From positions 29,501 through 93,500 of the forward strand of contig FMTX01000017.1 in the NCBI GenBank assembly GCA_900100895.1: DNA of 64,000 bases, given 5' to 3'. The notes under the pieces are model-generated. The model was given only the letters and a program-made list of their open reading frames with translations. It was not told the DNA's origin and did not search any database. Made by a program: the position numbers and the translations under genes. The stretch's first letter is position 1, and every line of letters begins with the position of its first letter. Below are positions 1-8,966 of the stretch, one piece after another. The DNA comes from Lachnospiraceae bacterium YSD2013 (lineage in GTDB: Bacteria; Bacillota; Clostridia; Lachnospirales; Lachnospiraceae).

Positions 1-516
1 TTCATTTTGCTTTTTGCATCCGTCCTTCGCATTTTCCCTGTATCGGGTATCAAGACCCCCGGCAGTAACTACACGGGATTGGCGTGGATTAAGGATACCG
101 CATATTATATCGCGCTTCCGGTTATTGCATTGGTATTTGGTCACCTTGCATACAATATTCGTATTACAAGAGCATCTATGCTTGATGCTTTAAGTCTTGA
201 CTGCGTAAGAACCGCCAGAGCAAAGGGCTTAAGCCGTAACAAGGTTATATTCTCCCACGCTTGGAGAAATGCACTTATTCCCCTTGTATCGGTTTTCGTA
301 AGCAGCTTCTTTGGTGTTATTTATGGTGCAATCATGCTTGAGTCCATGTTCATTATAAAAGGTATGGGTCTCATGTTCCTTTCCGCTACAAGAGCGGCAG
401 ACTATGATGTTATCATGTTTATCGAGGTTATCTACGTATTCATCGGTCTTTTACAGAACCTTATAATAGACCTTTGCTACGGCATAGTTGACCCCAGAGT
501 ACGTATCAGTAAGTAA
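1..516 (+). CDS. Peptide ABC transporter permease, OppB/DppB type (C-terminal part)
   Basis: The reading frame is open from the first base, so the N-terminus lies outside the window; about 171 residues remain. The segment HAWRNALIPLVSVF, preceded by DCVRTARAKGLSRNKVIF, is the cytoplasmic EAA loop typical of the binding-protein-dependent permease family, and it docks on the ATPases. Hydrophobic segments flank it. It is followed 14 bases later by the second permease, preceded by a good ribosome site (aaggagg). With the next three genes it forms an oligopeptide/dipeptide-type importer. The substrate-binding protein is not in view and may lie upstream. Family assignment is strong; the substrate is not determined. 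Confidence 0.9.
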   Translation, partial: FILLFASVLRIFPVSGIKTPGSNYTGLAWIKDTAYYIALPVIALVFGHLAYNIRITRASMLDALSLDCVRTARAKGLSRNKVIFSHAWRNALIPLVSVFVSSFFGVIYGAIMLESMFIIKGMGLMFLSATRAADYDVIMFIEVIYVFIGLLQNLIIDLCYGIVDPRVRISK

Positions 517-530
517 GGAGGTAGAAATAA

Positions 531-2504
531 ATGAATAAGAAAAAAGAAAACGTATTTCGCATCCTTGCACGCTGGTTCGTAAGATTTTTCATGGGTGCCA
601 AGTACGAAGAGAAGATGTACAAGAAGGGAAAGACCATTGTTCCCGATGAGGAGAACAAGTCTGTTCCCAACGATTCAGAATTAATTGTAAGCCCTGCCAA
701 GCAGGCATTTCAGGGATTTATATCCAATAAATTTGCGGTATTTGCATTTTTTGCATGGTTGTTTATTTTTGCATTTGTATTTATCGCACCTCACTTTATG
801 CCCAAGTACTTTGACGCATACACAGAGGTTACACTTAAGAACCTTCCTCCCAACCTTACCATGATGAAGGTTCCCGCAGAACTTAAAAACGATATTAAGA
901 TGATTGACAGCTACGGTCCCTTCTCTGTAGGCCTTTCCAATGCCGGCAAGGTATATGTATGGGGCTGTAAGAAGCTTGGTGCTTCGGGTATGGATGTAGA
1001 GATTCCCGAAGAATACAAGGACATTAAGATGGCCATGGTAGCAGCAGGTGTAGACCACATTGTTGCCATCGGCGAAGACGGTAAGATTTACGCTTGGGGT
1101 AGTGACAGATTCGGCCAGTACGGTCGTTCCGAGAATGCAATTAACAGTGCCACTATCGAAGCTATGCCCGAGGAACTTTATGAGAACGGTGTAGACGTGG
1201 CTCATGTTAAGAAACTTACTTGCGGTTATCAGGCTACCGCAATCCTTATGGATGACGGAACCGTATACGTATGGGGTAACAAGCAGGCATACTCCAACAT
1301 GGATCTTTTCCTTGACAGAACTGATATTTACGATATCGACTTTACACTTAACTACATTGTAGCTCTTGATATGAAGAGAAACGGTATCTACACAGGTACC
1401 CGCGGACTTTATGATACTGCCAAGACTTCTTTTACCGCTAAGGGCGAGAAGATGTTTACATTCTTAAACGGCAGAAAGATTAATGAGCTTACCGCTACCA
1501 CAGCCAATATGTGTATCCTTCTTGATGACGGAAGCATTGCACTTGTAGGTGACTCGGTAGCTGACACCATAGATCTTCCCAAGCTTCCCGAGGGTGAGCA
1601 GTTTGTGGACATCAAGGCAGGTAACTACCACTACACAGCTCTTACCAATAAGGGTAACGTATACAGCTTCGGCGGAGACCATTACTATCAGGCAGAGGCA
1701 CCCGCTAATCTTCAGGGCGTGTCCAAGATTTTTGCAGGTTCCTTCCAGAGCTATGCTGTAGACGCTAACGGTGACTACATGGATGCTTGGGGATTCAAGG
1801 GATTCCTTCTCGGCTCCGATGATGTAGGCGCTGATATTTGGGAGCGTATGATTAACGGTGGACGTGTCACCATGACAGTCGGTGCCGTTGCCGTAATTAT
1901 TGAAATTTTAATCGGTGTTACACTCGGATGTCTTGCAGGATACTTCGGCGGATGGGCTGATATTCTTATCATGCGTATTGCGGAAGTGTTCAGCTCGATT
2001 CCCACATTCCCGATTTTGCTTATTTTGACATCACTTCTTGCACAGGTTAACATGACCACCAATCAGCGATTGTTCATGGTTATGGTTATTCTGGGTGTCC
2101 TCGGATGGCCCGGATTTGCCAACATCACCCGTGCACAGATTCTTGTTGCGCGTGAAAGTGAATACGTAACCGCAGCACAGGCTATGGGTATTAAGGAAGG
2201 CCGAATCGCCTTCAGACATATACTGCCCAATATTGTTTCCGTTATTTTGGTAAGTATGACATTGAGCTTTGCAAGCGCAATGCAGACTGAGACATCGCTT
2301 TCCTTCCTTGGATTCGGTGTTACATATCCTCAGCCCAGCTGGGGCAATATGCTTACCAAGGCCAGCAACGCTACCGCAGCCAAGAACTTCTGGTGGCAGT
2401 GGGTATTTACGTCAGCATTACTTATCTTCGTAGGTGTATGCATTAACACCATCGGTGATACCATTCGCGACGTAATGGACCCTAAGACTAACAGTGAGAG
2501 GTAG
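531..2504 (+). CDS. Peptide ABC transporter permease, OppC/DppC type, with inserted RCC1-like domain
   Basis: 657 residues, roughly twice the usual OppC length of about 300. One transmembrane helix lies at about residues 68-90. The permease core starts near residue 424 with GSDDVGADIWERM, matching the usual GTDDLGRDVLSR start, and holds the EAA-like stretch ARESEYVTAAQAMGIKEGRI and several helices. Between them about 300 residues carry RCC1-type blades: VYVWGCKKLGASG, IYAWGSDRFGQYG, VYVWGNK and VYSFGGDHYYQ, each followed by a hydrophobic strand such as HIVAIGEDG. By the usual OppC topology this insert would be outside the cell, where it could contact the binding protein, peptide or cell wall (inference). 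Cotranscription with the flanking opp genes is implied by 14-bp and 9-bp gaps. Confidence 0.93.
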   Translation: MNKKKENVFRILARWFVRFFMGAKYEEKMYKKGKTIVPDEENKSVPNDSELIVSPAKQAFQGFISNKFAVFAFFAWLFIFAFVFIAPHFMPKYFDAYTEVTLKNLPPNLTMMKVPAELKNDIKMIDSYGPFSVGLSNAGKVYVWGCKKLGASGMDVEIPEEYKDIKMAMVAAGVDHIVAIGEDGKIYAWGSDRFGQYGRSENAINSATIEAMPEELYENGVDVAHVKKLTCGYQATAILMDDGTVYVWGNKQAYSNMDLFLDRTDIYDIDFTLNYIVALDMKRNGIYTGTRGLYDTAKTSFTAKGEKMFTFLNGRKINELTATTANMCILLDDGSIALVGDSVADTIDLPKLPEGEQFVDIKAGNYHYTALTNKGNVYSFGGDHYYQAEAPANLQGVSKIFAGSFQSYAVDANGDYMDAWGFKGFLLGSDDVGADIWERMINGGRVTMTVGAVAVIIEILIGVTLGCLAGYFGGWADILIMRIAEVFSSIPTFPILLILTSLLAQVNMTTNQRLFMVMVILGVLGWPGFANITRAQILVARESEYVTAAQAMGIKEGRIAFRHILPNIVSVILVSMTLSFASAMQTETSLSFLGFGVTYPQPSWGNMLTKASNATAAKNFWWQWVFTSALLIFVGVCINTIGDTIRDVMDPKTNSER

Positions 2505-2513
2505 GGTGCAGAT

Positions 2514-3530
2514 ATGGAATACTTATTAGAAGTTAAAAACTTACATACATTTTTTAAAACCAAGAAAGGTATCGTTAAGGCAGTTAACGACGTATCCTAT
2601 ACACTTGAAGCCGGCAAGACCATCGGTATCGTAGGTGAGTCCGGTTCCGGTAAGTCCGTAAGCGCCATGAGTATCTTAAGACTTCTTGACGGTAACGGAT
2701 ATATTGACAGCGGTGAGATCCTTTTTGAAGGCAAGAACCTTGCAGACTTTTCAGAGAGAGAAATGTGTCATGTCAGAGGTAACGATATCTCCGTTATCTT
2801 CCAGGAGCCCATGACCAGCTTGAACCCTGTATTCTCAATTGACAGACAGCTTTCCGAGCCCTTCATCATTCACCAGGGAATGAGCAAGAAAGAAGCTCAC
2901 GAGCACGCAATCGAGATGTTAAGAGACGTTCAGATTCCTAACCCTGAGGTTGTTATCAATCAGTATCCTCACCAGCTTTCAGGTGGTATGAGACAGAGAG
3001 TTATGATTGCCATGGCTCTTGCATGTAAGCCTAAGATTCTTATTGCCGACGAGCCTACGACAGCTCTTGACGTTACAATTCAGGCACAGATTCTTAAGCT
3101 TATGAACCAGCTTAAGAAAGATACAGGCGCATCCATCATCTTCATTACCCACGACCTTGGCGTAATCAACGAGATGGCTGACGATGTTGCCGTTATGTAC
3201 TGCGGTCAGGTAGTTGAGCATGCACCTGCTTCTGTTATTTTCCACAAGCAGAAGTACAGCCATCCTTACACCGAAGGCCTTATGCAGTCTATTCCCAGAC
3301 TTGATACAGAGGAAGAGCGCCTTGAGCCCATTCCCGGCGTTGTGCCTCATCCCCTGGCGCTTCCCAAGGGCTGTAAGTTTGCGCCCAGGTGTAAATATTG
3401 CACAGAGAGATGCCTTAACGAGGAACCCCCGCTTTCACAGGTAGGCGAGAATCATAAGGTAAGATGTTTCTATGCGGAAAAGGAGGTGCGTTTCAGTGAC
3501 GAACACAAAAAAATTACTGTCAATAACTAA
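2514..3530 (+). CDS. Peptide ABC transporter ATP-binding protein, OppD/DppD type
   Basis: 338 residues, normal for OppD. Walker A is GESGSGKS near residue 43, the Q-loop is in FQEPMTSLNP, the signature is LSGGMRQR, and Walker B is ILIADEPTTALD followed by the H-loop histidine in FITHDLG. The C-terminal oligopeptide-transporter extension has the Cys cluster CKFAPRCKYCTERC, which in relatives binds an iron-sulfur cluster. It powers peptide import with the second ATPase. Its 3' end overlaps the 5' end of the next gene, implying translational coupling. Confidence 0.95.
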   Translation: MEYLLEVKNLHTFFKTKKGIVKAVNDVSYTLEAGKTIGIVGESGSGKSVSAMSILRLLDGNGYIDSGEILFEGKNLADFSEREMCHVRGNDISVIFQEPMTSLNPVFSIDRQLSEPFIIHQGMSKKEAHEHAIEMLRDVQIPNPEVVINQYPHQLSGGMRQRVMIAMALACKPKILIADEPTTALDVTIQAQILKLMNQLKKDTGASIIFITHDLGVINEMADDVAVMYCGQVVEHAPASVIFHKQKYSHPYTEGLMQSIPRLDTEEERLEPIPGVVPHPLALPKGCKFAPRCKYCTERCLNEEPPLSQVGENHKVRCFYAEKEVRFSDEHKKITVNN

Positions 3531-5091
3531 TTTGAAGAAATACTTCCCTGTTGCTAAGACCTCTATTTTCCAGAGAAAACAGTTATACGTAAGAGCCAAT
3601 GAAGATATTTCGATAGACATTTACGAAGGTGAGACACTCGGTGTCGTAGGTGAGTCCGGATGCGGTAAGTCTACCCTCGGACGTGTGCTTTTGCAGCTCT
3701 ATCCTCAGACTGCAGGATGTACCCTTTACTACGGTTCCACCATCGATGATATAACCCCTTCCTACGTGAAAGATACCATTCTTCACGCAGACAAGTACAA
3801 GAAGAAATACGAGAAAGCCGTTGCCAAGGCAGAAGCACTTGATAAGAAGGTTGCGGAAGCCGGCGGAGAAGACTCTGCAGATTTCTATCTTCTTCAGAGC
3901 CAGAACATTGCTCACTGTGATGTTCAGACAGCTGAAAGCAACATTGTTAAGATTCTCGGCGGTTTCTTTGTAGAAGACGACGCTGAAGGCAAGAAACTTC
4001 TTCTTGAGATTTTTGAAGCCAATAAGAAGCGCAACGTACTTCTTGACCGGAAGAAGAAACACACCGTTGAACTCGACCACTACGAGCATGATATAAAGAC
4101 AAACGGCTCCAGTTCCAAGGCTGAGGCTAAGGTTGCAGGCGCTAAGGCTGAGATTGCGAAAATCGACGCAGAAATATCCAAATTTGATACCGAGATTTCC
4201 AACGCTAAGATTAAGCTTGAGACTGTAAAGAGCAAATACTCGGGTAACGCAGAATTTGCCAAGTACGATGCTATGGCGGATAACGGTATCGACCTTGCAA
4301 GACTTACATACAAAGAGATGAGAGCTTTAAGAAAGGACCTTCAGATTATTTTCCAGGATCCTTATTCATCCCTTAACCCTCGTTTCACCGTAGGTCAGAT
4401 TATTGAAGAAGGTCTTGTTACACACAACTTCTTCAAGCACGGTTCTGCGAAGTTACGTGAGTACATCGTAGATACAATGGAGAAGTGCGGACTTCAGGAG
4501 TACATGCTTCACAGATATCCTCACCAGTTCTCAGGCGGACAGAGACAGCGTATCTGTATAGCAAGAGCTCTTGCAGTACAGCCCAAGTTCGTAGTATGTG
4601 ACGAGTGCGTATCCGCTCTTGACGTATCCATTCAGTCACAGATTATTAACCTTTTACAGGAACTTAAAGAGAAGCAGAAACTCACATACATGTTCATTTC
4701 CCATGACCTTTCGGTTGTTAAGTTTATTTCCGACCGAATCCTGGTAATGTACCTCGGTAATGTTGTTGAACTTGCTGATAAGAAGACTATATTTGACGAT
4801 CCCCGTCATCCTTACACTGTAGCCCTTCTTTCTTCAATTCCTACAACAGATCCCGATTCTGCCGACAAGGAAAAGATTATCCTCGAGGGTAACATTCCCA
4901 GCCCCGTTAATCCGCCCGCAGGATGTAAGTTCTGCACACGTTGCTACATGGCAACCGAGAAGTGCTCACGCGTAGCTCCTCCTCTTACCGAGATTGAGCC
5001 CGGTCACTTCTGTGCATGTCACTATCCCGAGAGAAAGATTGACGAGAACAAGAACTTCCTTTTCGAGGCTAAGACCAGTAAGGACGCTTAA
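3496..5091 (+). CDS. Peptide ABC transporter ATP-binding protein, OppF/DppF type, with long coiled-coil insertion
   Basis: The start chosen is GTG at 3496: it sits 9 bases after a strong AAGGAGG, whereas the upstream in-frame ATG at 3472 has no ribosome site. This gives 531 residues against about 320 in usual OppF. Walker A (GESGCGKST) begins near residue 52, but the Q-loop (IIFQDPYSSLNP) comes only at about residue 286. The extra roughly 190 residues between them are rich in Lys, Glu and Ala with heptad-like character (for example KYKKKYEKAVAKAEALDKKV). The signature FSGGQRQR near residue 345, Walker B and H-loop are intact, so it should be an active ATPase. A C-terminal Cys cluster is present. 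The insert would project from the helical region of the nucleotide-binding domain. Confidence 0.93.
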   Translation: MTNTKKLLSITNLKKYFPVAKTSIFQRKQLYVRANEDISIDIYEGETLGVVGESGCGKSTLGRVLLQLYPQTAGCTLYYGSTIDDITPSYVKDTILHADKYKKKYEKAVAKAEALDKKVAEAGGEDSADFYLLQSQNIAHCDVQTAESNIVKILGGFFVEDDAEGKKLLLEIFEANKKRNVLLDRKKKHTVELDHYEHDIKTNGSSSKAEAKVAGAKAEIAKIDAEISKFDTEISNAKIKLETVKSKYSGNAEFAKYDAMADNGIDLARLTYKEMRALRKDLQIIFQDPYSSLNPRFTVGQIIEEGLVTHNFFKHGSAKLREYIVDTMEKCGLQEYMLHRYPHQFSGGQRQRICIARALAVQPKFVVCDECVSALDVSIQSQIINLLQELKEKQKLTYMFISHDLSVVKFISDRILVMYLGNVVELADKKTIFDDPRHPYTVALLSSIPTTDPDSADKEKIILEGNIPSPVNPPAGCKFCTRCYMATEKCSRVAPPLTEIEPGHFCACHYPERKIDENKNFLFEAKTSKDA

Positions 5092-5709
5092 ATGTCACTT
5101 TTTCAGAATAATAAAGAGCCGGCTCCCCGTAAGAAACGCGGCGTAGAGAAATTTGCCGAAGACTATACGATAGAGTACTACGAAGACAAAAAAGGCCGTG
5201 AGAGACAACGTGCGGTTTATATAGGTCCACACATTAGGGTGTTGGAGGACGAGAAGACACTTAAGACCAAGGTTATAGGTGTTCTGATTACTTCGCTCCT
5301 GGCAGTGGCAGCCGTTTTACTTACTCACATCGGTGAGCATGCTTCGGCATGGTGGTTCGGAACGGTTATACCGCAGATGGTGGCGCTGTTCCCCTGCCTG
5401 TTTGTAGGCTTTGCACTTCCGAATCTTCCTTTCGGCGGTAAGGATATGCAGAGAGACCAGTACATGCACGGTATCATAAGACTGCTTAACAGCTTCGGAG
5501 CAATCACAGCCATTATGATAGTGGAACTCTTGGCAGAGTTGGCTTACAGAATCATACACAAGGACTGGATAGTCCTTTCGGGAGACATAGTATTTCTCCT
5601 GAAAGTGATTTTGGCTATTGTATGCAGCATATCAGCCATCATCATTTTGCGTAACATCGACGTTGATGAAACCGAGCTCGGTGTAGAACGCACGAATAGC
5701 AACAAATAA
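5092..5709 (+). CDS. Membrane protein of unknown function at the end of the opp operon
   Basis: 205 residues. ATG follows the stop of the preceding ATPase gene with no gap, so it is probably translationally coupled. The first 60 residues are charged and cytoplasmic-looking (KKRGVEKFAEDY, KKGRERQRAVYIG). Four hydrophobic helices follow, around VIGVLITSLLAVAAVLL, VALFPCLFVGFAL, AITAIMIVELLAELAY and VILAIVCSISAIIIL. No family is recognised. Its position suggests a peptide-transport accessory, but this is inference only. Confidence 0.8.
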   Translation: MSLFQNNKEPAPRKKRGVEKFAEDYTIEYYEDKKGRERQRAVYIGPHIRVLEDEKTLKTKVIGVLITSLLAVAAVLLTHIGEHASAWWFGTVIPQMVALFPCLFVGFALPNLPFGGKDMQRDQYMHGIIRLLNSFGAITAIMIVELLAELAYRIIHKDWIVLSGDIVFLLKVILAIVCSISAIIILRNIDVDETELGVERTNSNK

Positions 5710-5720
5710 AGCACTTTTAT

Positions 5721-5757
5721 AAACGCAAGCAAATCTGATTTGCTTGCGTTTCTTTTA
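5721..5757 (+). terminator. Rho-independent terminator of the opp operon
   Basis: A nearly perfect 15-bp inverted repeat, AAACGCAAGCAAATC and its complement around one central base, is followed by TCTTTT. It ends the opp operon 12 bases after the last stop codon. Confidence 0.85.
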
Positions 5758-5853
5758 TTAATGTGTTAAAGTGTTAACATGTTAGCGCGTGACGCAGAGA
5801 TACTCGGAAACGTCAGCTGCAGCGCTAAATTTGTGAATGGAGAGGAAATGGAT

Positions 5854-6798
5854 ATGAAGAAAATTATTTCAACACTTTTGGCACTTGTTCTTGTGCTTTC
5901 TTTGACCGCTTGCGGTTCGGGTAAATCAGCTAATTTAAGATTTGTAACCGGTGGTGAGTCCGGCACATATTACGGCTTCGGTTCCGTAATTGCCCAGCAC
6001 GCTACCAATAACGCGGGCGTTAAGGTAACCGGCCTTGTAGGTAACGGTTCCCAGTCCAATATCAATGAGTTAAAAGAAGGTAACGCAGAGCTCGCATTCT
6101 GCCAGTCAGACGTTATGGCTTACGCTTATAACGGCACCAACCTTTTTGATACACCTATTACATGCTTCTCAACCGTTGCAGCTCTTTACACAGAGCAGGT
6201 TCAGATCGTTACTCTTAATCCCGACATTAAGACAGTAGCAGACCTTAAGGGTAAGAAGGTATCTATCGGCGCAGCAGGTTCAGGCGTATACTTCAACGCT
6301 ATCGACGTACTCGGCGTATATGGTTTAACCGAGAACGATATCGAGCCTACATACCAGAGCTTCGGAGATTCCGCAGACGCTCTTAAGGACGGCAAGATTG
6401 ACGCTGCATTCATGGTAGCAGGTGCACCTACAACAGCAGTAGTAGACCTTTCTACTACCAAGCAGGTATATCTTGTATCTCTTGACGACGAGCATGTAAA
6501 CGCACTTCTTACCGCTTCACCTTACTACGCTAAGGCAGTTATCAGTGCAGACACTTACAACATGCCTTCAGACGTTACAACCGTAGCGGTAGGTGCAGTT
6601 ATCCTTGCCAACAACGATGTATCCGAAGATGCAGTGTATGCATTCGTTAAGGACATTTTCGAAAACGCTGCTTCCCTTACCGACAGCCATGCCAAATACG
6701 CAGAAATCAGCCTTGAGTACGGCGCTTCCATCAAGTCCGTACCTTATCATCCCGGCGCTGCCAAGTACTTCGCAGAAAAAGGATTTAAGGTTAAATAG
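5854..6798 (+). CDS. TAXI-family TRAP transporter substrate-binding lipoprotein
   Basis: The start at 5854 is preferred because GGAGAGG lies about 8 bases upstream; earlier in-frame ATGs at 5779 and 5848 are badly placed. The signal peptide MKKIISTLLALVLVLSLTACG ends in an LTAC lipobox, so the mature protein is lipid-anchored outside. The motif RFVTGGESGTYYGFGSVIAQH is the classic start of TAXI binding proteins, and GKKVSIGAAGSGVYFNA and the C-terminal PYHPGAAKYFAEKG also fit. About 314 residues, normal length. It delivers an unknown solute, possibly an organic acid or amino acid, to the fused TRAP permease downstream. Confidence 0.93.
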   Translation: MKKIISTLLALVLVLSLTACGSGKSANLRFVTGGESGTYYGFGSVIAQHATNNAGVKVTGLVGNGSQSNINELKEGNAELAFCQSDVMAYAYNGTNLFDTPITCFSTVAALYTEQVQIVTLNPDIKTVADLKGKKVSIGAAGSGVYFNAIDVLGVYGLTENDIEPTYQSFGDSADALKDGKIDAAFMVAGAPTTAVVDLSTTKQVYLVSLDDEHVNALLTASPYYAKAVISADTYNMPSDVTTVAVGAVILANNDVSEDAVYAFVKDIFENAASLTDSHAKYAEISLEYGASIKSVPYHPGAAKYFAEKGFKVK

Positions 6799-6816
6799 TT
6801 TGTAATCACAAGCAAC

Positions 6817-6856
6817 AAAGGCGGATTCTTGTGAAGAGTCCGCCTTTCTTTCTTAG
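6817..6856 (+). terminator. Terminator-like hairpin between TAXI protein and TRAP permease genes
   Basis: AAAGGCGGATTCTT, loop gtg, AAGAGTCCGCCTTT, followed by CTTTCTT. The stem has one G-T pair. Placed between binding protein and permease genes, it may let the binding protein be made in excess over the membrane subunit, a common arrangement. Confidence 0.75.
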
Positions 6857-6870
6857 GAGAATCGGTACAT

Positions 6871-8883
6871 ATGAGTGAACTACAGAAGAATCTCCAGGCG
6901 GAGACCACAACTCAGGCAGAAATCGACGACATCATGAAGAAGTACGACAGGGAGTCCAACACCCGCGTGTGGGAAGGCACTCCCAAGAAAATCATCGTCG
7001 GCTTCATGTCACTTTTTTCTATATACTGCATATACATGACGCTTTTCTCGACGGCACTTCCGGAGACGAGACTGTCCCTGTTCCTTGGTTTCATCACCAT
7101 CATAGGCTTCCTCGTATACCCCGTAAGTAAAAAGAACGTGCGCGTGAATCACATGCCCTGGTACGACATAGTGCTGATGGTGCTCGGCGCAGGCTGTTTC
7201 TTTTACTTTGCCTTCACAGCCAAGTCCATCATCAAAATGGTGGCCAACACCGGTATCGGACCACTTCAGGTAATAATCGGTACCCTCGGAATTCTTATTA
7301 TGATTGAACTTTGCAGACGCTGCGTCGGCGTGCCGATACTTTGCGTACTCGGAGCGCTGCTTTTGTATGCATTCATCAATCAGTTTACTTACGGTGCAAG
7401 CTTCTATAAAGCTCTTCGCGCCATCATCAACAAGCTTTTCTACTCCACCAACGGAATAATCGGCACACCCACTAACGTGTGCTACACATACATAGTATTG
7501 TTCATTATATTCGGTGCGTTCCTTGAGAGAACCGGTATATCGAACTTCTTTATTTCTTTTGCCAACAGAATCGCAGGATGGTCTTCGGGCGGCCCCGCGA
7601 AGGTTGCGGTTATAAGCTCGGCTCTCTGCGGCATGGTATCAGGCTCCTCCGTAGGTAACACGGTTACCACAGGTTCCGTTACCATCCCTATGATGAAGAA
7701 GACCGGTTACAAGCCTGAATTCGCAGGCGCAGTTGAGGCTGCGGCATCCACCGGCGGACAGATAATGCCCCCTATCATGGGCGCGGCTGCGTTCCTTATG
7801 GCAGAGTACATGAGCATACCCTACGCTCAGGTGGCTCTGAAAGCCGTGTTACCCGCGGTACTGTATTTTGCAGGCATATTTATAGCCGTTCACCTTGAGG
7901 CCAAGAAATTGGGCTTAAAAGGCCTTAAAAAAGAGGACCTCCCGAAATGGAAGTTCCTCCTTAAGAACTGTTACCTGATTATCCCGCTCGTGCTCCTTGT
8001 ATGGCTCGTATCTTCGGGCGCGAGAACTATGGCGTATTCCGCCGCACTTTCCATCATCGCGGCCTTGGTAATCGGTTTCATCAACTTACTTATCAACAAT
8101 CGCAGTGAGAGAAAGGATGAGGCTTTCGGCACCGTCCTCAAAGATACATGCGCTACGACCTTCAAAAACTCTGTCGACGCACTTCACGCAGGTGCCAAGG
8201 GCGCCATCACAGTTGCGGTAGCGTGCGCGATGGCGGGTATGATTGCGGGCTGTATCACTGTTACAGGTCTTGCATCCATACTTATCAACGCAATCGTTCA
8301 GATAGCGGGTAACGCAACAATGATTGGTCTCGTGCTGACCATGTTATGCTGTATCATCCTCGGCATGGGCGTGCCTACGACAGCTACTTACTGTATCATG
8401 GCTTCCACATGCGCACCTATACTTATACAGCTTGGATTCCCGGCGGTTGCGGCTCACTTCTTCGTATTCTACTTCGGAATCGTAGCGGATATTACGCCTC
8501 CCGTAGCGCTTGCGGCTTACGCAGGCTCGGCTATAGCCAAGTCCAACCCCATGAAGACGGGTGTCAACGCAACAAGACTTGCGATAGCGGCATTCATCGT
8601 GCCCTACGTATTCGCGTATAGCCCGGCAATGTTGCTCGTAGATACGACACCGCTTCAGGTATGCCTTATCGTAGTGACCGCTTTGCTCGGTATCTTCGGA
8701 GTTGCGGCAGGTATAGGCGGATACATATTCAGCAACACCAATCCCGTGTTCAGACTTTTGATTATCGCGGGAGGCTTAATGCTTCTTGTGCCCGGAACGC
8801 TTACCGATATCATCGGCGTGGCACTTGTGGCATTCGTATGCGTGGCAGACTTCCTTGCTGCCAAGAGACTTAAGGCAGCCTGA
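6871..8883 (+). CDS. TRAP transporter fused permease (small and large membrane subunits in one chain)
   Basis: 670 residues with many transmembrane helices. The first about 190 residues match the small (DctQ-like) part; the rest is the large DctM-like part, with motifs SGSSVGNTVTTGSVTIPMMKKTGYKPEFAGAVEAAASTGGQIMPP split over residues about 255-300, and a second repeat containing ILGMGVPTTATY and ADITPPVALAAYAG. This fused form is typical of TAXI-type TRAP systems that use a sodium or proton gradient. It is 72 bases after the TAXI gene with its own ribosome site (TTAGGAGAA). Confidence 0.94.
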   Translation: MSELQKNLQAETTTQAEIDDIMKKYDRESNTRVWEGTPKKIIVGFMSLFSIYCIYMTLFSTALPETRLSLFLGFITIIGFLVYPVSKKNVRVNHMPWYDIVLMVLGAGCFFYFAFTAKSIIKMVANTGIGPLQVIIGTLGILIMIELCRRCVGVPILCVLGALLLYAFINQFTYGASFYKALRAIINKLFYSTNGIIGTPTNVCYTYIVLFIIFGAFLERTGISNFFISFANRIAGWSSGGPAKVAVISSALCGMVSGSSVGNTVTTGSVTIPMMKKTGYKPEFAGAVEAAASTGGQIMPPIMGAAAFLMAEYMSIPYAQVALKAVLPAVLYFAGIFIAVHLEAKKLGLKGLKKEDLPKWKFLLKNCYLIIPLVLLVWLVSSGARTMAYSAALSIIAALVIGFINLLINNRSERKDEAFGTVLKDTCATTFKNSVDALHAGAKGAITVAVACAMAGMIAGCITVTGLASILINAIVQIAGNATMIGLVLTMLCCIILGMGVPTTATYCIMASTCAPILIQLGFPAVAAHFFVFYFGIVADITPPVALAAYAGSAIAKSNPMKTGVNATRLAIAAFIVPYVFAYSPAMLLVDTTPLQVCLIVVTALLGIFGVAAGIGGYIFSNTNPVFRLLIIAGGLMLLVPGTLTDIIGVALVAFVCVADFLAAKRLKAA

Positions 8884-8924
8884 CTGCAGGCCGACAGGCG
8901 ACGACTAAATTTATACAGACAAAG

Positions 8925-8966
8925 AAAAATCCGCGGTGGCATAAAGGCTACTGCGGATTCTTTTTA
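8925..8966 (+). terminator. Terminator between convergent TRAP permease and TetR genes
   Basis: AAAAATCCGCGGTGG pairs, with G-T pairs, with CTACTGCGGATTCTTTTT. T-runs follow in both directions, so it can serve both convergent genes; the right arm overlaps the last codons of the TetR gene. Confidence 0.75.

Noticed and set aside
5779..5853. Longer N-terminus for the TAXI lipoprotein
   Set aside because: It would put 25 polar residues ahead of a textbook lipoprotein signal peptide and lacks a ribosome site.
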